DNA of 23,342 nt from Saccoglossus kowalevskii (taxonomy: Eukaryota; Hemichordata; Enteropneusta; Harrimaniidae): positions 110,085-133,426 of the forward strand of contig NW_003144790.1 in NCBI RefSeq assembly GCF_000003605.2, given 5' to 3'. Shown piece by piece: positions 1 through 10,072 of this stretch (position 1 is the first letter of the stretch; every line of letters starts with the position of its first letter). The notes beneath the pieces are model-generated. The model had not been told where the DNA came from and ran no database searches. It saw only the letters and a list, made by a program, of their open reading frames with translations. The position numbers were made by a program, and so were the translations under genes.

Positions 1-1
1 C

Positions 2-178
2 AAAATCACTAAGGAGAGGCTATCAGAGAGAGTTTTGACCTTTCAAGATGGCGACACATTTGACGATCATCTCACCGCAATCCCCGATTTGCTTTACAAA
101 GCGAGATTTCCACAGATGGCGCACTCTGAGAACCCGGAGTCAATAACGGGCATCTTTTTTCAGTTTCAAGTGATTTAA
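2..178 (+). CDS. Possible partial terminal exon of an upstream gene
   Basis: One frame is open from the window edge for 58 codons (KITKERLSERVLTFQDGDTF, then DDHLTAIPDLLYKARFPQM) with balanced, coding-like codons; the other frames stop early. A GTGATT donor at 170 could join in phase 0 to an acceptor ATTTCAG at 367, giving a stop after four codons. An alternative ATG at 49 in another frame sits in an AAGATGGCGAC motif typical of initiation sites. No family was recognised, and chance openness is possible. Confidence 0.25.
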   Translation, partial: KITKERLSERVLTFQDGDTFDDHLTAIPDLLYKARFPQMAHSENPESITGIFFQFQVI

Positions 179-366
179 TATACAACATCGGCACGACGTA
201 CTAGAATATGTTATGCTTTCCGTGTCCACATTTCGAAAAAAAGGTTAAATGAATTGGTTGGTATGGCAACGCATCCTTAAATATTAGAAGACTGAAGCTA
301 GCTTTTACTAAATATCGTGGTGTCTAATCACCGAATATAAACATAATTGTGTTATTTCGATTTCAG

Positions 367-511
367 GATTCTGTTGGATAAGATTTCTCAAGAAGTGTAC
401 AAAATCCAATGCCCTTACATGCTTCTTGAGAGGTTTAAATTATACAGATCATACAAGGTGGCATCTTCGACAGCCAAGGACCATTTATTCAACCAAAAGC
501 CTCAACATTAA
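367..511 (+). CDS. Possible terminal exon (low confidence)
   Basis: After a TTTCGATTTCAG acceptor, a frame entered in phase 2 is open for 47 codons (ILLDKISQEVYKIQCPYMLL, then ERFKLYRSYK) and stops at 509-511. The phase does not match the best donor of the open frame at 2-178, and no plus-strand AATAAA follows within about 500 bases. It may be a chance ORF. Confidence 0.2.
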
Positions 512-1620
512 ACCTTGGCAGAATTCACCACGATTTACTGTATGTCGCACGCCCTCAAACGATTGTAAGATTCACTTCGACTCATTTGCATCACCCAATC
601 AGAACACACGAAAGAAACTACCTAGGGGTAGGGCTACAAAGGGAATTCTTCCCGAAATTACTATGAGCTGGTGTAGTCTACAGAAGATTTCATTGGTAAA
701 GGTCTTCTACATGGTTGCGTTTGAATGATTTCATCACGTGTTATCTTACGGTGTTACACTTCTTTGTCATCTAATCTGGACACAGCGTTTGTTTTGATTT
801 TACAATTAAGAACACAGCTGGGTTGGAACTTCTCTTCAAAATATGATATGCAATTTTCTATTTATATACATGTACATTTAACTTTAATACTACAACCAGA
901 CAACTGTACACACGTTAATTGATGTCGTCAAGTACAGGGAAGGTTTCTAAGAGTGTCAGATAAACCATGTGATATAGACAACATCTAAAATGTAAATAAC
1001 GTAAATATTATTAATTAGTTTTTGTAGATCACGCCAGTTACTGTACATGTGCAGTCGTGGCGTTACGTCAGCAATTGTTCGAGTAATCTCAGAGTTATGA
1101 CGTGATGACGGAATTTGTAAATGCACACGTGCATACATATTGCTTAATTACTCTTTTCTAAAGTGTACAACGTGCATTCTTCTCCGAACACTCACAACAA
1201 ACGACCAGTCTGTTTTTCAATGTTCATCGCCCTCTATTGTTGTTAGACATCGCCTCGGTATTGTTGTTTCACCCTGGAGACAACGCTAGAGGGCGACATA
1301 CGACGGAGATCAGCTACTGAGGGGTGGGGGTGATTCGTCCCCGAAACTGTCTTTCCGTAACATTTTGAGATCTAAAGTAATGCTTATTGGCGTGAGGCCC
1401 GTCACAGGAGTAGTTCTTGGCACTTTGAAATGGGAAGCGGTGTGTTCTCGACTCTCTAAACTTCTGTTATCGATGGCAAAAGTTGATGATTTCTCTAGAA
1501 GAAATTAGAAGAAAAAAAAGTGATCACATGTACACAAAGACCACATGTACTCATGACTTGGGAACAAACATATAAATACATTTAGTATACTATTTAGGGA
1601 AAAAATCACAAGAGGAAGAA
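512..1620. other. Intergenic, nothing convincing
   Basis: AT-rich DNA with ORFs of 60-100 codons that show no recognisable protein. The only structure noted is the inverted repeat at 1227-1296. Confidence 0.5.
1227..1296. repeat. Hairpin repeat with CGCCCTCTA arms
   Basis: The left arm 1227-1243 (TCGCCCTCTATTGTTGT) and right arm 1280-1296 are inverse complements with two mismatches, separated by 36 bases. Such CGCCCTCTA-ended hairpins resemble MITE ends or solo foldback elements. Confidence 0.5.
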
Positions 1621-1638
1621 ATTAAAACTTCATATCAC

Positions 1639-1644
1639 TTTATT
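1639..1644 (-). terminator. Poly(A) signal AATAAA for the minus-strand gene
   Basis: AATAAA on the minus strand, 127 bases downstream of the longer stop codon, is at a normal distance for a 3' UTR end. A hairpin at 1691-1713 lies between stop and signal. Confidence 0.5.
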
Positions 1645-1770
1645 TAGGAGATCCAAAGTTACACTCAGAGATCACTCCTCAAGCTATAAGTTGGGATCGG
1701 TACCTGATCCCAATACGCGACGTCAACATTTTTGTTCGTCTGATTTTGCGATAAAATACCTAATAAACGG

Positions 1771-1891
1771 TTAAATTTCAATAATTTGTAGCGTGTGTGC
1801 ATTAATTCGGAGCAGTGTGGATCCAGAGGAATCCACAAATATTTCCCGTATTGTCACGATAGTTCTAAGAGTACTAGATATAGAATCCCCC
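1771..1891 (-). CDS. Minus-strand gene last exon (frame uncertain)
   Basis: The acceptor TTTTGATTTTTTGCAG is strong. One frame stays open for 39 codons (GDSISSTLRTIVTIREIFVD, then a Ser/Leu-rich end, TAA at 1771-1773) but needs a phase-2 upstream exon. The phase matching the strongest exon 5 donor stops after 12 codons at 1854. A short exon may be missing between 1892 and 2437; I found none with good sites. Confidence 0.45.
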
Positions 1892-4800
1892 CTGCAAAAA
1901 ATCAAAATATGCAACCATTCGATGGAACTGGACAACAAAATCTAAGTAAATATGGAATTTCGAACACTGGACACAATAACAGGAAGGAATGAAACACAGA
2001 GGGATGAAATGAGCAAGTCTCGCGGCTATCGCTTTCGTCACGTCGAGATTACAGCGGTCATTTGATTCTAAGGTCCACTGCGGACCAACTTTGTGTATTT
2101 GAGACATAATGATAGGCTTTACTTTTTAAAAAGTATTTCTAATATTTTACGACATGTGCTACGGTGATATATACTTTGTATACTTTGTATACTTTATTAC
2201 ATCAGTATGTGAAGTCATTGCCCCCATACATTCATTGCAAGTTAACGACTAATTGAGGTTTATTATTTATGTTTTGTCATTATTTGTGTTCGGTGACTTT
2301 TATTAACACATATCCCTTCTAAAATGGGTATAATTTCGCATTAGTTACAGGTCATGATCGAAAAATTGTGAAACAGTTTATACTGTGAATTGTAGCAAAA
2401 GTTGACATTGCGTTCGAAAAGTATATACCAAATTCACCTACCTGTTCGGAGGGATATTCTTGGCGTCATAGTTGTGGTACTGGCATTGAGCCTACTCTCG
2501 GGAAAGCCAGCTCTGCGAGACGACTTCCGAGGCGAAAGGCGAGGTGACGTAAAACTGTTTCGTGGAATGAACAGAGATTTGTTTGCTCTGGAAGACTCCC
2601 AGTGGTAGGAGGGTTTTGTCATCAGTGCCTCACCACAACTCAAACCTCTGGTTGGTCTGTCAAACCCCGGCTCGGGAATTTTGATTAGGCTCTGACAATA
2701 CAATACAGAAACAATGGTTTGAGAAATCCACACAATATATTTCGCGGGTACTTGCAAACTTGAATTACAAAATGGTGGTCTAGCTTCCTAATGTTTGTGA
2801 AATTGACTATGTATCGGTAATCACCATGGAAATCATCAATTCTACATCTACCCAATGTAAGAGACGAAATTAGAGACGACATATGAGAAATAAAACTGAT
2901 GTCATTAATATTAACTGCATCGCATGTTCTTTATCTACTACCCGAACATTTTGGATCACAGTTTTGGGTAAAATTGTTTGCAGCAAATTTAAATCGGACG
3001 CTTCGCAGTTGCGTGTGCCAAAACTGGTCCTTAATGAAATATTTTTAATTTCAGTGGCACGTGATAGTTTTGGCGGGTACGTTGTTAGTCGTATTGTCTA
3101 CCAAATATGTACTAGTATTTTATTTCACTACGACTTTGCAGGTGAATGTTGAAATTGAAGTCACGATGTCCTGAAGAAACTGTAGTGGCAGGTTTCTTAT
3201 ACAACAAATCCACAAATAAGGAAGTTTTCGCTTCAGGCTGCCATTTTGTTTTTACCCATGATGCGGTGAGTTGAGTCGCAATTCAACGTGTCGTCTTCGA
3301 CATCGGAAGCTAGTCATTCCGAGTACACCCAAAAGTGCCCTGGTGAATTGCTATACAATTACGTGGTCGGTACAAAATTTTGTGTCATCTCTGAATGGCT
3401 CTATCTACGACTACAGTACGTTCTCGTGTATATACGCATGCGAACTGAAGCCTTTAGTAAAGACCTATCCACAACAACTTATGACAACTAGTAGTCACTA
3501 GTACATTATTCGTCATTACTTCAAAATCTCGTCGGCATCTAGTCTAATACCGTTGCTGAAGTGGGTGTGTTAACTTAGTTGATTGGTGCAAGTCGGTGAG
3601 CCTACACGTTCACGGTAGTACTAATATCACGAATAGTAGGCACTTACAAAATGATCGGTTTCGTCACAATCGAATCTGTTAGATTAGAAATCTATTAAAA
3701 ATACAAAATTTGTTTTTCCCGTGGCGTACCACGGCAGTACCCACCTTGGCGTGGTAATTTCCTTCCGTTGGCGCTCGCCCGATAAAGGTATACTGAGCCG
3801 GTGGATGTTTATGAAAGTATCCATTTATACCAACGCCGCCTTTCAGACTTTTCAATCTTCGCTGTGGTTTCCTGTTCTGAAAGACAACGAAAACATTTGT
3901 AATTAGGCGTATAGCGTGCAACTATCGCAAATACATATTTGTGTCGGTAGCATGCAACTTCGCCCTTAACGGCAATTTAACAAATCCCAACAAATCGTTT
4001 CGAACATGTTTTTTATTCTTGCGTTAACAATTTTCCAGTGACCTAACTATAAATTGAGACAGTTTGCTACCATTAAAACTACTTTTCGCACATAATTTAA
4101 AAAGGTTTCGTCATATCTAAAATTTTGTTCGGGTATATACATTGTAAAAGAAATGTACTTATGCATGTTCAGAATTACATGCAAACAGTTTCAGCAGAAA
4201 GGGCCATTCTATTTTTCAGACACTCAAGTTTCCTCCAAAATAACATTTGATACTGAGTAAACAAGCCCAAAATTTAATGACTTGTGCTTAAACGCTTTAT
4301 GAATAAACTTATAATTTGTTCTCATATTAAGTCGAATGTTCGCAAACTATCTCAACATCCTTCCATATCTAATGCTATATTTGTAACTCGTATGGGATAT
4401 AGTCATCTGGCCATCCAATGACAGTGAGATTAGTCGAACTCTTATGAATTGATGCGCAGTGGTTGCAGCAATGTCATTTTTTGTCTGCACTCTATAACGT
4501 TTAACGTGACGCTGATCACTGACGCGTGGTCACAACATTGTATCAATTGTGAGTTGTCATCAGAACTTACTTTTGATTCTGTAAATAAAGATCCTCCATC
4601 CTTCCACAGCTGGAAATCCGCATCGTCATCGTCATCTGAAGGATAATATTAGACACAATGTTAAAAGCTATGAACATGTGTTACCATATACATGTACTTG
4701 TATATTCACGGACACACGTAACACAATGCTGCCATCCTCAGCCTGGCAGCTCTAGTACTGTGCCTCGATACACAAAAACACAAGTAGGCATCGAGTACTA

Positions 4801-6482
4801 CACGTCACTATTAAACACCGTTGTCATGCATTGTTGTGAGGGTAACTTTTCCATACATGAACTGGGTTAAAGCGGGGGAGTCGTCACCTGCGCATGCGTC
4901 AGATGGCCATAGCGTGTCATTGTTTACAAACAAGTGTCTACCCATGAGCCTTTGCGTTTTATCGTCGCTTGGGACTCAATTCCCGCACGTGCAGAGTTAA
5001 TTATTACACAAGAATATTAAAGAAAAAAGATAATTTGCCAAAATATTCTCTATATTTTTGCCATTTATTTTCCTTGAATTATGACTGAAAGAAGCTGAAT
5101 ACAATTACAAACTATGTAGTGTGTTCACCAACTCATGTATGAACAATAACTTTAATAAATATGATTTTACTTAGTACTGTGTTTTTGGCATAAAAACAAA
5201 AGAATTTCACAATGTCGAAGACGGACAGTTTTTATCGCAGTTTTCTTTATAGTATATTGGTAACAGGGTGGTTTACTCACCTGTGAAATCAGCTAAATTT
5301 TTATCACCCAGAATCGCTCTTAACGAGATGCTACTTGAGTCCTCCTCCTGTTTGAACCGCTGTAAAATTGAACGTTTGGAAATCAATAAACAGCAATGTT
5401 TCACCATCGATTATACTGAACAACAAAGCGAATGCACTGACCACTGAATACCTACCCTGGTTTTATTATCTAGTTAGTTACTAGGTAACCTACTTGTTAA
5501 ATAGGTTCCACTGTCTGGCTTAATTCTTTGCGCTATCGCGCGGGGTTTGGTATTTTTCTGGTGTACTTGCGACGGCAAGGAAACCAACTTGGCCGCCATT
5601 CATGTGGGCAAAATACGAAATGAACTCCCCGTCCAAAGAGAGTGGCATGTTTTTACAAGAAGTGTTGAAGTTAATACCATGTATACACGAATGATTCAAT
5701 TGTGATCATCCCCTGCTGATCAATATATATTGATTTCTTTTTGTGGGACTGTATGTTAAAGAGTGCATGCCTATAATAGTTTAGACCGCGGCCACACACC
5801 CATGGTCACCAAATCTCCCCTACGACACACACAGGGATTACTGTACTGTGTATTTCAGACATTCGCCGCCATTACAATCACAAAGTATGTACCTTTAGGA
5901 GTGACATGAATCGACAGATATAAATGGGATTCACTGACATCAGATCGTGATCTCATGAACCCTGACAAGTTTGTTCTCCAAACGAATATAATCGATGAAC
6001 ACGTTGCTGAAATAGAATAAACTACTACAATCATTAATGTCGTGGTGTGAGAACAGACTGCTTATAATAGAGCCCCTTTTACAAACACTGTACAACGGTA
6101 CGTACAGTTATTCGTACTAACCACCCAATCTCAGAACACATTGGTGCATATAAATTTGTTTTATGGTAGTGGCTCGTTCTATTTTAGTACCCGGTTGTCA
6201 CATAACCCTAGAACCTATGGAAGCCACGGTGACATGCAGTTATATTGTATTATCTGAAGCCGAATCCATGATTTCAAATATAAGTGCGTATGATTCATTT
6301 GAAATGTACTTGCTTAATTCAATAGTGTATACACAGGTGCGACATACTTAACTGGCTGAATTGTTATTATGTATTATTGTAACTACGTGCGGGTATAATA
6401 TTGTGCTGTCGTTATTATTACTTCATCTTAAATAGTTGGATATCAATTAACCTACCTCCATGTCAGCAAAAATAGTTGCCAT
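1771..6482 (-). CDS. Six-exon gene for an unrecognised small low-complexity protein
   Basis: The CDS joins the complements of 6456-6482, 5281-5359, 4571-4635, 3745-3876, 2438(or 2442)-2691 and 1771-1891. The first five exons join in phases 0,1,0,0 with strong donors (GAG|GTAGGT, CAG|GTGAGT, AAA|GTAAGT, AAG|GTGGGT). The protein starts MATIFADME and has an acidic run DDDDDADF (36-43), a basic run NRKPQRRLKSLK (58-69), GYFHKHPPAQYTFIGRAPTE, then a Ser/Arg-rich region with repeated SPR/TPR motifs (FTSPRLSPRKSSRR, MTPRISLRT). It is probably largely disordered; the basic run could be a nuclear signal and the SP/TP sites could be phosphorylated, but that is inference. The join to the last exon is uncertain: donor 2442 (CAG|GTAGGT, phase 1) gives a stop at 1854 and about 196 residues, while donor 2438 (phase 2) gives about 225. 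No family was recognised. Confidence 0.72.
2170..2196. repeat. Short tandem repeat, three 9-bp units
   Basis: TATACTTTG is repeated three times, the last unit with one change. It lies in the last intron of the minus-strand gene. Confidence 0.7.
2442..2691 (-). CDS. Minus-strand gene exon 5 (Ser/Arg-rich)
   Basis: The acceptor has a pyrimidine-rich lead-in (TTTCTGTATTGTATTGTCAG). The exon encodes SLIKIPEPGFDRPTRGLSCG and on through KPSYHWESSRANKSLFIPRN to SPRLSPRKSSRR. The donor is CAG|GTAGGT at 2442; an alternative TAG|GTGAAT four bases further (exon end 2438) would change the phase from 1 to 2. A plus-strand ORF opposite this exon (2402-2608) is its shadow. Confidence 0.72.
3745..3876 (-). 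CDS. Minus-strand gene exon 4 (basic run)
   Basis: The acceptor is CGTTGTCTTTCAG and the donor CCAAG|GTGGGT. The exon is 132 nt, phase 0 on both sides, and encodes residues 58-101, including QRRLKSLKGGVGINGYFHKH and FIGRAPTEGNYHAK. Confidence 0.78.
4571..4635 (-). CDS. Minus-strand gene exon 3 (acidic run)
   Basis: The acceptor is ATTATCCTTCAG and the donor AAA|GTAAGT. The 65 nt encode DDDDDADFQLWKDGGSLFTE and SK. The GAC/GAT repeat looks like a trinucleotide repeat at DNA level (CATCGTCATCGTCATC on the plus strand). Confidence 0.75.
4867..5000 (-). mobile_element. TTAA-flanked MITE, copy 1 (one end damaged)
   Basis: It starts TTAA-AGCGGGGGAGTCGTCACC and shares with copy 3 (read in reverse) a long stretch through GTTTACAAACAAG and ATCGTCGCTTGG. 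About 20-30 bases of the far terminal repeat are missing before the closing TTAA. It is inverted relative to copies 2 and 3 and lies in the intron between exons 2 and 3 of the minus-strand gene. Confidence 0.75.
5281..5359 (-). CDS. Minus-strand gene exon 2
   Basis: The acceptor is ATTTTACAG and the donor ACAG|GTGAGT; both are close to consensus. The 79 nt encode RFKQEEDSSSISLRAILGDK and onward (residues 10-35). The other two frames are not both open, and the exit phase (1) fits exon 3. Confidence 0.75.
6456..6482 (-). CDS. Minus-strand gene exon 1 (start codon, MATIFADME)
   Basis: The 27-nt coding part runs from an ATG followed by G to a strong donor GAG|GTAGGT. It joins in phase 0 to exon 2. 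An upstream 5' non-coding exon is possible: on the minus strand a GTGAGT donor sits near 6588 and an AAATTTCAG acceptor near 6522. That part is speculative. Confidence 0.55.
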
Positions 6483-6881
6483 GACGACACGCTCGTATCA
6501 CGTTCTAATCCCTTTTCCTGAAATTTGATAGAATTGTCAACAAACGTGTTCACGAATGTACAATGTATTGACACGATGTCTTGTAGTAAACTCACACTTT
6601 AATACTGAACGTCCATAATTCCTCTTAATTTGGTAGCTGGTCCGATGGTTGCCCGTCGAGACACGATCAACGTCTATAGACTGTGGTGTATCAACACATT
6701 TTATCACGTAGAATTCATAAGGGCATACCGTGTGTATACGCAGTCTGTCGTGAGTTGTTAGGCCTGATAGCAACTCGCACAATAAACGAATCGTCAATTT
6801 CAGAGTGGCCTAAAGGGAGTCATCCGAACATGTGCGACAACGACTCTTACTCCAGCCGCCACGATCGAGATTTGCCGAGAC

Positions 6882-6889
6882 TATAAAAG
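6882..6889 (+). promoter_or_regulatory. TATA-like box TATAAAAG
   Basis: TATAAAAG in a locally GC-richer context, about 400 bases upstream of and divergent from the minus-strand gene start. No coding exon was found just downstream, so it may be fortuitous. Confidence 0.25.
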
Positions 6890-7527
6890 CCGCTGGGGGA
6901 TGTTAACTGTAACCCACGAGGTATTATGATACGATAAATAAAACACGACAAAAGCTACTTATCAACTGAATACAATCGGAGAGGTCAACATTCCATTGTC
7001 GACTATTGTCCAAATAGAAAGCAAGTCGCAATAACATGGCGTGCATTTAATACAAAGTGGTTGACAGGATACATTACCTCTATATAATGCGACTAGGCGC
7101 CCGCTAAACGATTTATTAATGGCTCGCGTGAAATATTAACTACTGAAATTAAAATACATGCCGCTATTACCACGGAACTCGTGATGTGACCAACCATTTA
7201 TGGAACTCGTGATGTCACGCTGACGTGTTTCCTCTGTATTTGGATATTAATAATGCACGCACAACGGAATCGGGATAATTAAATGTTGCGAAAACATTAA
7301 AATGTGCTAGAAAGTAGAAAATCAAGCAGGGGATATGTAGTACTAGTACCACGTGATACTGCATGCACATTTTTATAATTTATTCATTGTCATCAACTGG
7401 ACGTTATTGAAGTAAAGACACCGCATTGGTTAGTAACGTCACGTCACGTTACGTCACATCACGCGGCGCCAGTCCGTCTGTGACTTGTTTCGACGCAGCA
7501 GCGCAGCGCAGCGCACCGACCTTAGTA

Positions 7528-7541
7528 CTGTCACGTGACAG
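7528..7541. promoter_or_regulatory. Palindromic E-box CTGTCACGTGACAG
   Basis: A perfect 14-bp palindrome around GTCACGTGAC, the site form preferred by TFE/MITF/USF-type bHLH-zip factors. It lies in a locally CpG-rich stretch (about 7426-7541) between the two genes. Function is inferred from the motif only. Confidence 0.4.
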
Positions 7542-8487
7542 AAATGTCCATTCAAACGAACGAACATGTTATTTGGAACATGCTAGTGACATTGTTTTAA
7601 GTACGCGGGACCTTTAGCGTATGCCACCAAAGCTGTAACAACGTTACTATTTGTATCATACTAATATGAGATTTGTAGTAACGGTAACGACTGTGTTTAT
7701 TTGACTCCATTAAACTATCGGTGACCTTTGAACCCATATACCACTGTTGAGTGGAACTAACTCATAATCCTAAATGCGGTTGACCATAAATAGATATTTA
7801 TTAGTATGTACGCATTTTATTTCTGTCAAATGAGTGTCCGTGATTATGTAATTCTCGTTAAATGTCCATTGACAAGTGATAGATAGCATTGTCTTTTTCT
7901 TCTTGGCAATTGCTATCATCGCCATTTAATTCCACAATTGCACGATGGTGTACATTTCTGAATAATGCAAAATATTCACGCATGTAGCAGGTATATTTCG
8001 ATCTGTCTTTGGACGACAAAAAATATGCTTTTTTTCGTTATTTTGTTAAAGCGCACTGTTTGTATTGACACACAAACTGAATCATGTTAGAACGCGCCCT
8101 TCACGACGATCGAATTTTAATATTTCAATATTTGTTGTTTGTTAATGTCGGTTTACTGGAGGGCGCTATACTAAATACTAAAAAAAATGACAAAGCCGGC
8201 GGACCTCATTATGTCCTTCAGCGTGTGCACTGAAGTGAAAAGTATAACGCGACCGTAAACACTGAGCGACTATCTTTTGTTGTCAATCAACGAACCTTTT
8301 TGTTACAGAGAATTGCAACTATTTTTAATTTAAGAGATTTGTGGATAAAGTCGTGTAAAGTTTCCCATTCATGAAAGGCGAAAGTTGTTTGTTTGTAAGG
8401 GTGGGCCAATTCAAACACTGTTAACATGTGTATATTTGTTACAACGTGTTATCGATATCAGTCACGTGATTGTTAATTTACGCCGTG

Positions 8488-8594
8488 TTTATACATGTAG
8501 TACCTACAGAAGCAACGAAGTGTATTCGTTGTAACACCGAAGTCATCGGCGACGAAGTATATGTATTCTGTAGGTACATTATGTACGTTATTTG
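8488..8594. repeat. Inverted repeat (possible foldback element)
   Basis: GTACCTACAGAA (8501-8512) is matched in reverse complement by TTCTGTAGGTAC near 8567-8578, and similarity extends imperfectly outward. An inner hairpin, CAACGAA-GTGTA-TTCGTTG, lies in the loop. No coding capacity. Confidence 0.5.
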
Positions 8595-8798
8595 TTAATA
8601 AAATCTTTGTTTAACAAATCTTAATTTTTATCTGTGAGTGTATTGTATAAATTGTATTGTTTTATGATGTCTATGTATTTGACCTTATATGACGATGGTG
8701 ATATGATAGAAATTTATTTGGACGTACCAATGAAATCTTGAGTAAAGTCCAAAAAAAAAAACATTCAGGACAACAAAAACTTACAATACTAAAATATA

Positions 8799-9074
8799 TC
8801 AAGAATATAGAAAATAAATTTTGCAAAAATGCTTAGAATGAAAAAAATCGTTACTTGAAACAATAGTAAGAAATAATTCATCCATGCTAAAGGCTGCAAG
8901 GAATCTAGATCTTTGTTCTTTGATTTGACAGTTATTATAATATAAAACGTAATGTTTCTCATCTCCTACTTCATTGCATTCATGGAGATTACATAGCCTG
9001 TTTTCCTTCAAAATGCTATATATATATGTTATATTACGTATACTGTAAAACACATTGAAATAGCTACATGCCAT
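8799..9074 (-). pseudogene. Remnant of a non-LTR retrotransposon ORF2 C terminus
   Basis: The minus-strand frame contains NRLCNLHECNEVGDEKHYVL followed by YYNNC, IKEQRSRFL and SSNDFFHSKHFC. The C..C..(N)E(V)GDE.HY....C pattern with a following IKE.R..F and FC..I helix is the zinc-binding tail of a group of invertebrate non-LTR retrotransposon reverse transcriptases. Only the tail remains; no polymerase motif is seen. Recognition is by eye. Confidence 0.5.
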
Positions 9075-9946
9075 TTTAGCGAATTAGACTCAATGCATGA
9101 ATTAACTGAATCTTAATTTAGCTAAAGTACCAATTATCTTACTGTGAGAATATACTTATTAACGACATCTTAATTTAGAAAAATCGTGGATCAGCTAAAT
9201 TAGCTGAAATAACATGCTAGCTAAATATACATGTTTCACATTATTTCGATTCCATTCTATTTCTCAATTGCTACGTAGATGGCGCCCTTAATCCATGTCC
9301 GCGCGCTAGTTAAAGTTTATACGAGTGTCGATGTACTTATCATAGTTCCGACTACTAATAGACAGTTTATTGAGAAAAATAATGCCCCACTTTTAGTGCA
9401 TTGCCCTCCCCGACCGAACTGCGTCAATGGAAAGGAACACACCCAAACATAACAGTTGAGTTGTCTTCCCCAATCTTTTGTCAATGCGTGTGACCTCAGT
9501 ACTCATATGAAGGTCGCTCAGTTGAAATGAAGTGTTGTTCAGTGGAGACTGTCTAAGACATGTGTACCGGGTTTATCAAAACACTCGTAGTCCAGTTCAA
9601 GTCTAGGGAGGTAAGTTGATAAACCCACGCTCACGGTTTACCTTGGGCGAAGAGATGCCGTTATGTTACAGTGACTCGGCAATTACGCCCGCCGTCCACA
9701 CCACATGAGTTTAAACTAAAAATTTAAGGGTCGTGATCTTGAAACATACCAATATCGCACGACTTCATTGGTAAGGGGTGGGATATTTCAACAGAAATTG
9801 TGAATCTCCATTTGTTATTAATTTAAAATATAGGTATTCATCAAGGGTGGACGGTGGATATTTTAATTATTTCAAATAGACATATATCCATAACTGTTAA
9901 GAGACAACGCCTATATTTACTGTGACGTCATAGGTAATACACAACA
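9075..9946. other. Intergenic; possible upstream non-coding exon end
   Basis: No protein is recognised. A near-perfect plus-strand donor GGGAG|GTAAGT is at 9611 inside an 11-bp inverted repeat (GGGTTTATCAA / TTGATAAACCC). It could end a 5' non-coding exon of the protease gene, with an acceptor just before 11341 (for example AACGTAG or GGTCTAG). This is inference. Confidence 0.3.
9923..9930. promoter_or_regulatory. Full cAMP-response element TGACGTCA
   Basis: A perfect palindromic CRE 17 bases before a short ORF at 9947. Further perfect copies occur at 12098, 14225, 17251 and 17555. Confidence 0.35.
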
Positions 9947-10072
9947 ATGGGGGAAGCTGAATCAGCTAAGATACTTCCGGACATGCGTAGCGAAGACCAC
10001 TGCCATGTCTTATTTGCGGGACGCGCCCGAGAAGTCGATTATATTGCTAAAAATTATATTATTATTCTCTAG
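9947..10072 (+). CDS. Possible short ORF, 41 codons
   Basis: The ATG sits in an excellent context (ACAATGG) after a CRE. It encodes MGEAESAKILPDMRSEDHCH and onward, ending in a hydrophobic YIIIL. No family and no signal peptide were recognised. It could be a small peptide gene, a first exon or chance. Confidence 0.22.
   Translation: MGEAESAKILPDMRSEDHCHVLFAGRAREVDYIAKNYIIIL

Larger units (their letters stand above)
6483..8798. other. Intergenic, promoter-like motifs but no gene recognised
   Basis: Holds the TATA-like box, a repeated TGGAACTCGTGATGT around 7174-7215, a cluster of ACGTCAC words at 7434-7463, a GCAGC-rich stretch near 7495-7513, the palindromic E-box and the foldback repeat. 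Open frames of 60-90 codons look like chance. Confidence 0.5.

Noticed and set aside
2402-2608. Plus-strand ORF with a hydrophobic stretch (GVIVVVLALSLLSG)
   Set aside because: It lacks ATG and lies opposite exon 5 of the minus-strand gene, which has good splice sites and phase agreement with its neighbours.
3271-3501. Two overlapping plus-strand ORFs of 67 and 76 codons
   Set aside because: No recognisable motifs, no clear splice partners, and they lie in an intron of the minus-strand gene.
3646-3680. Minus-strand micro-exon between an AATCTAACAG acceptor and a GTAAGT donor
   Set aside because: Its 28 nt would introduce a stop in the required phase and break the frame between exons 4 and 5.
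6537-6797. Minus-strand ORF of 86 codons upstream of exon 1
   Set aside because: No family resemblance, and it overlaps the probable 5' region of the minus-strand gene.
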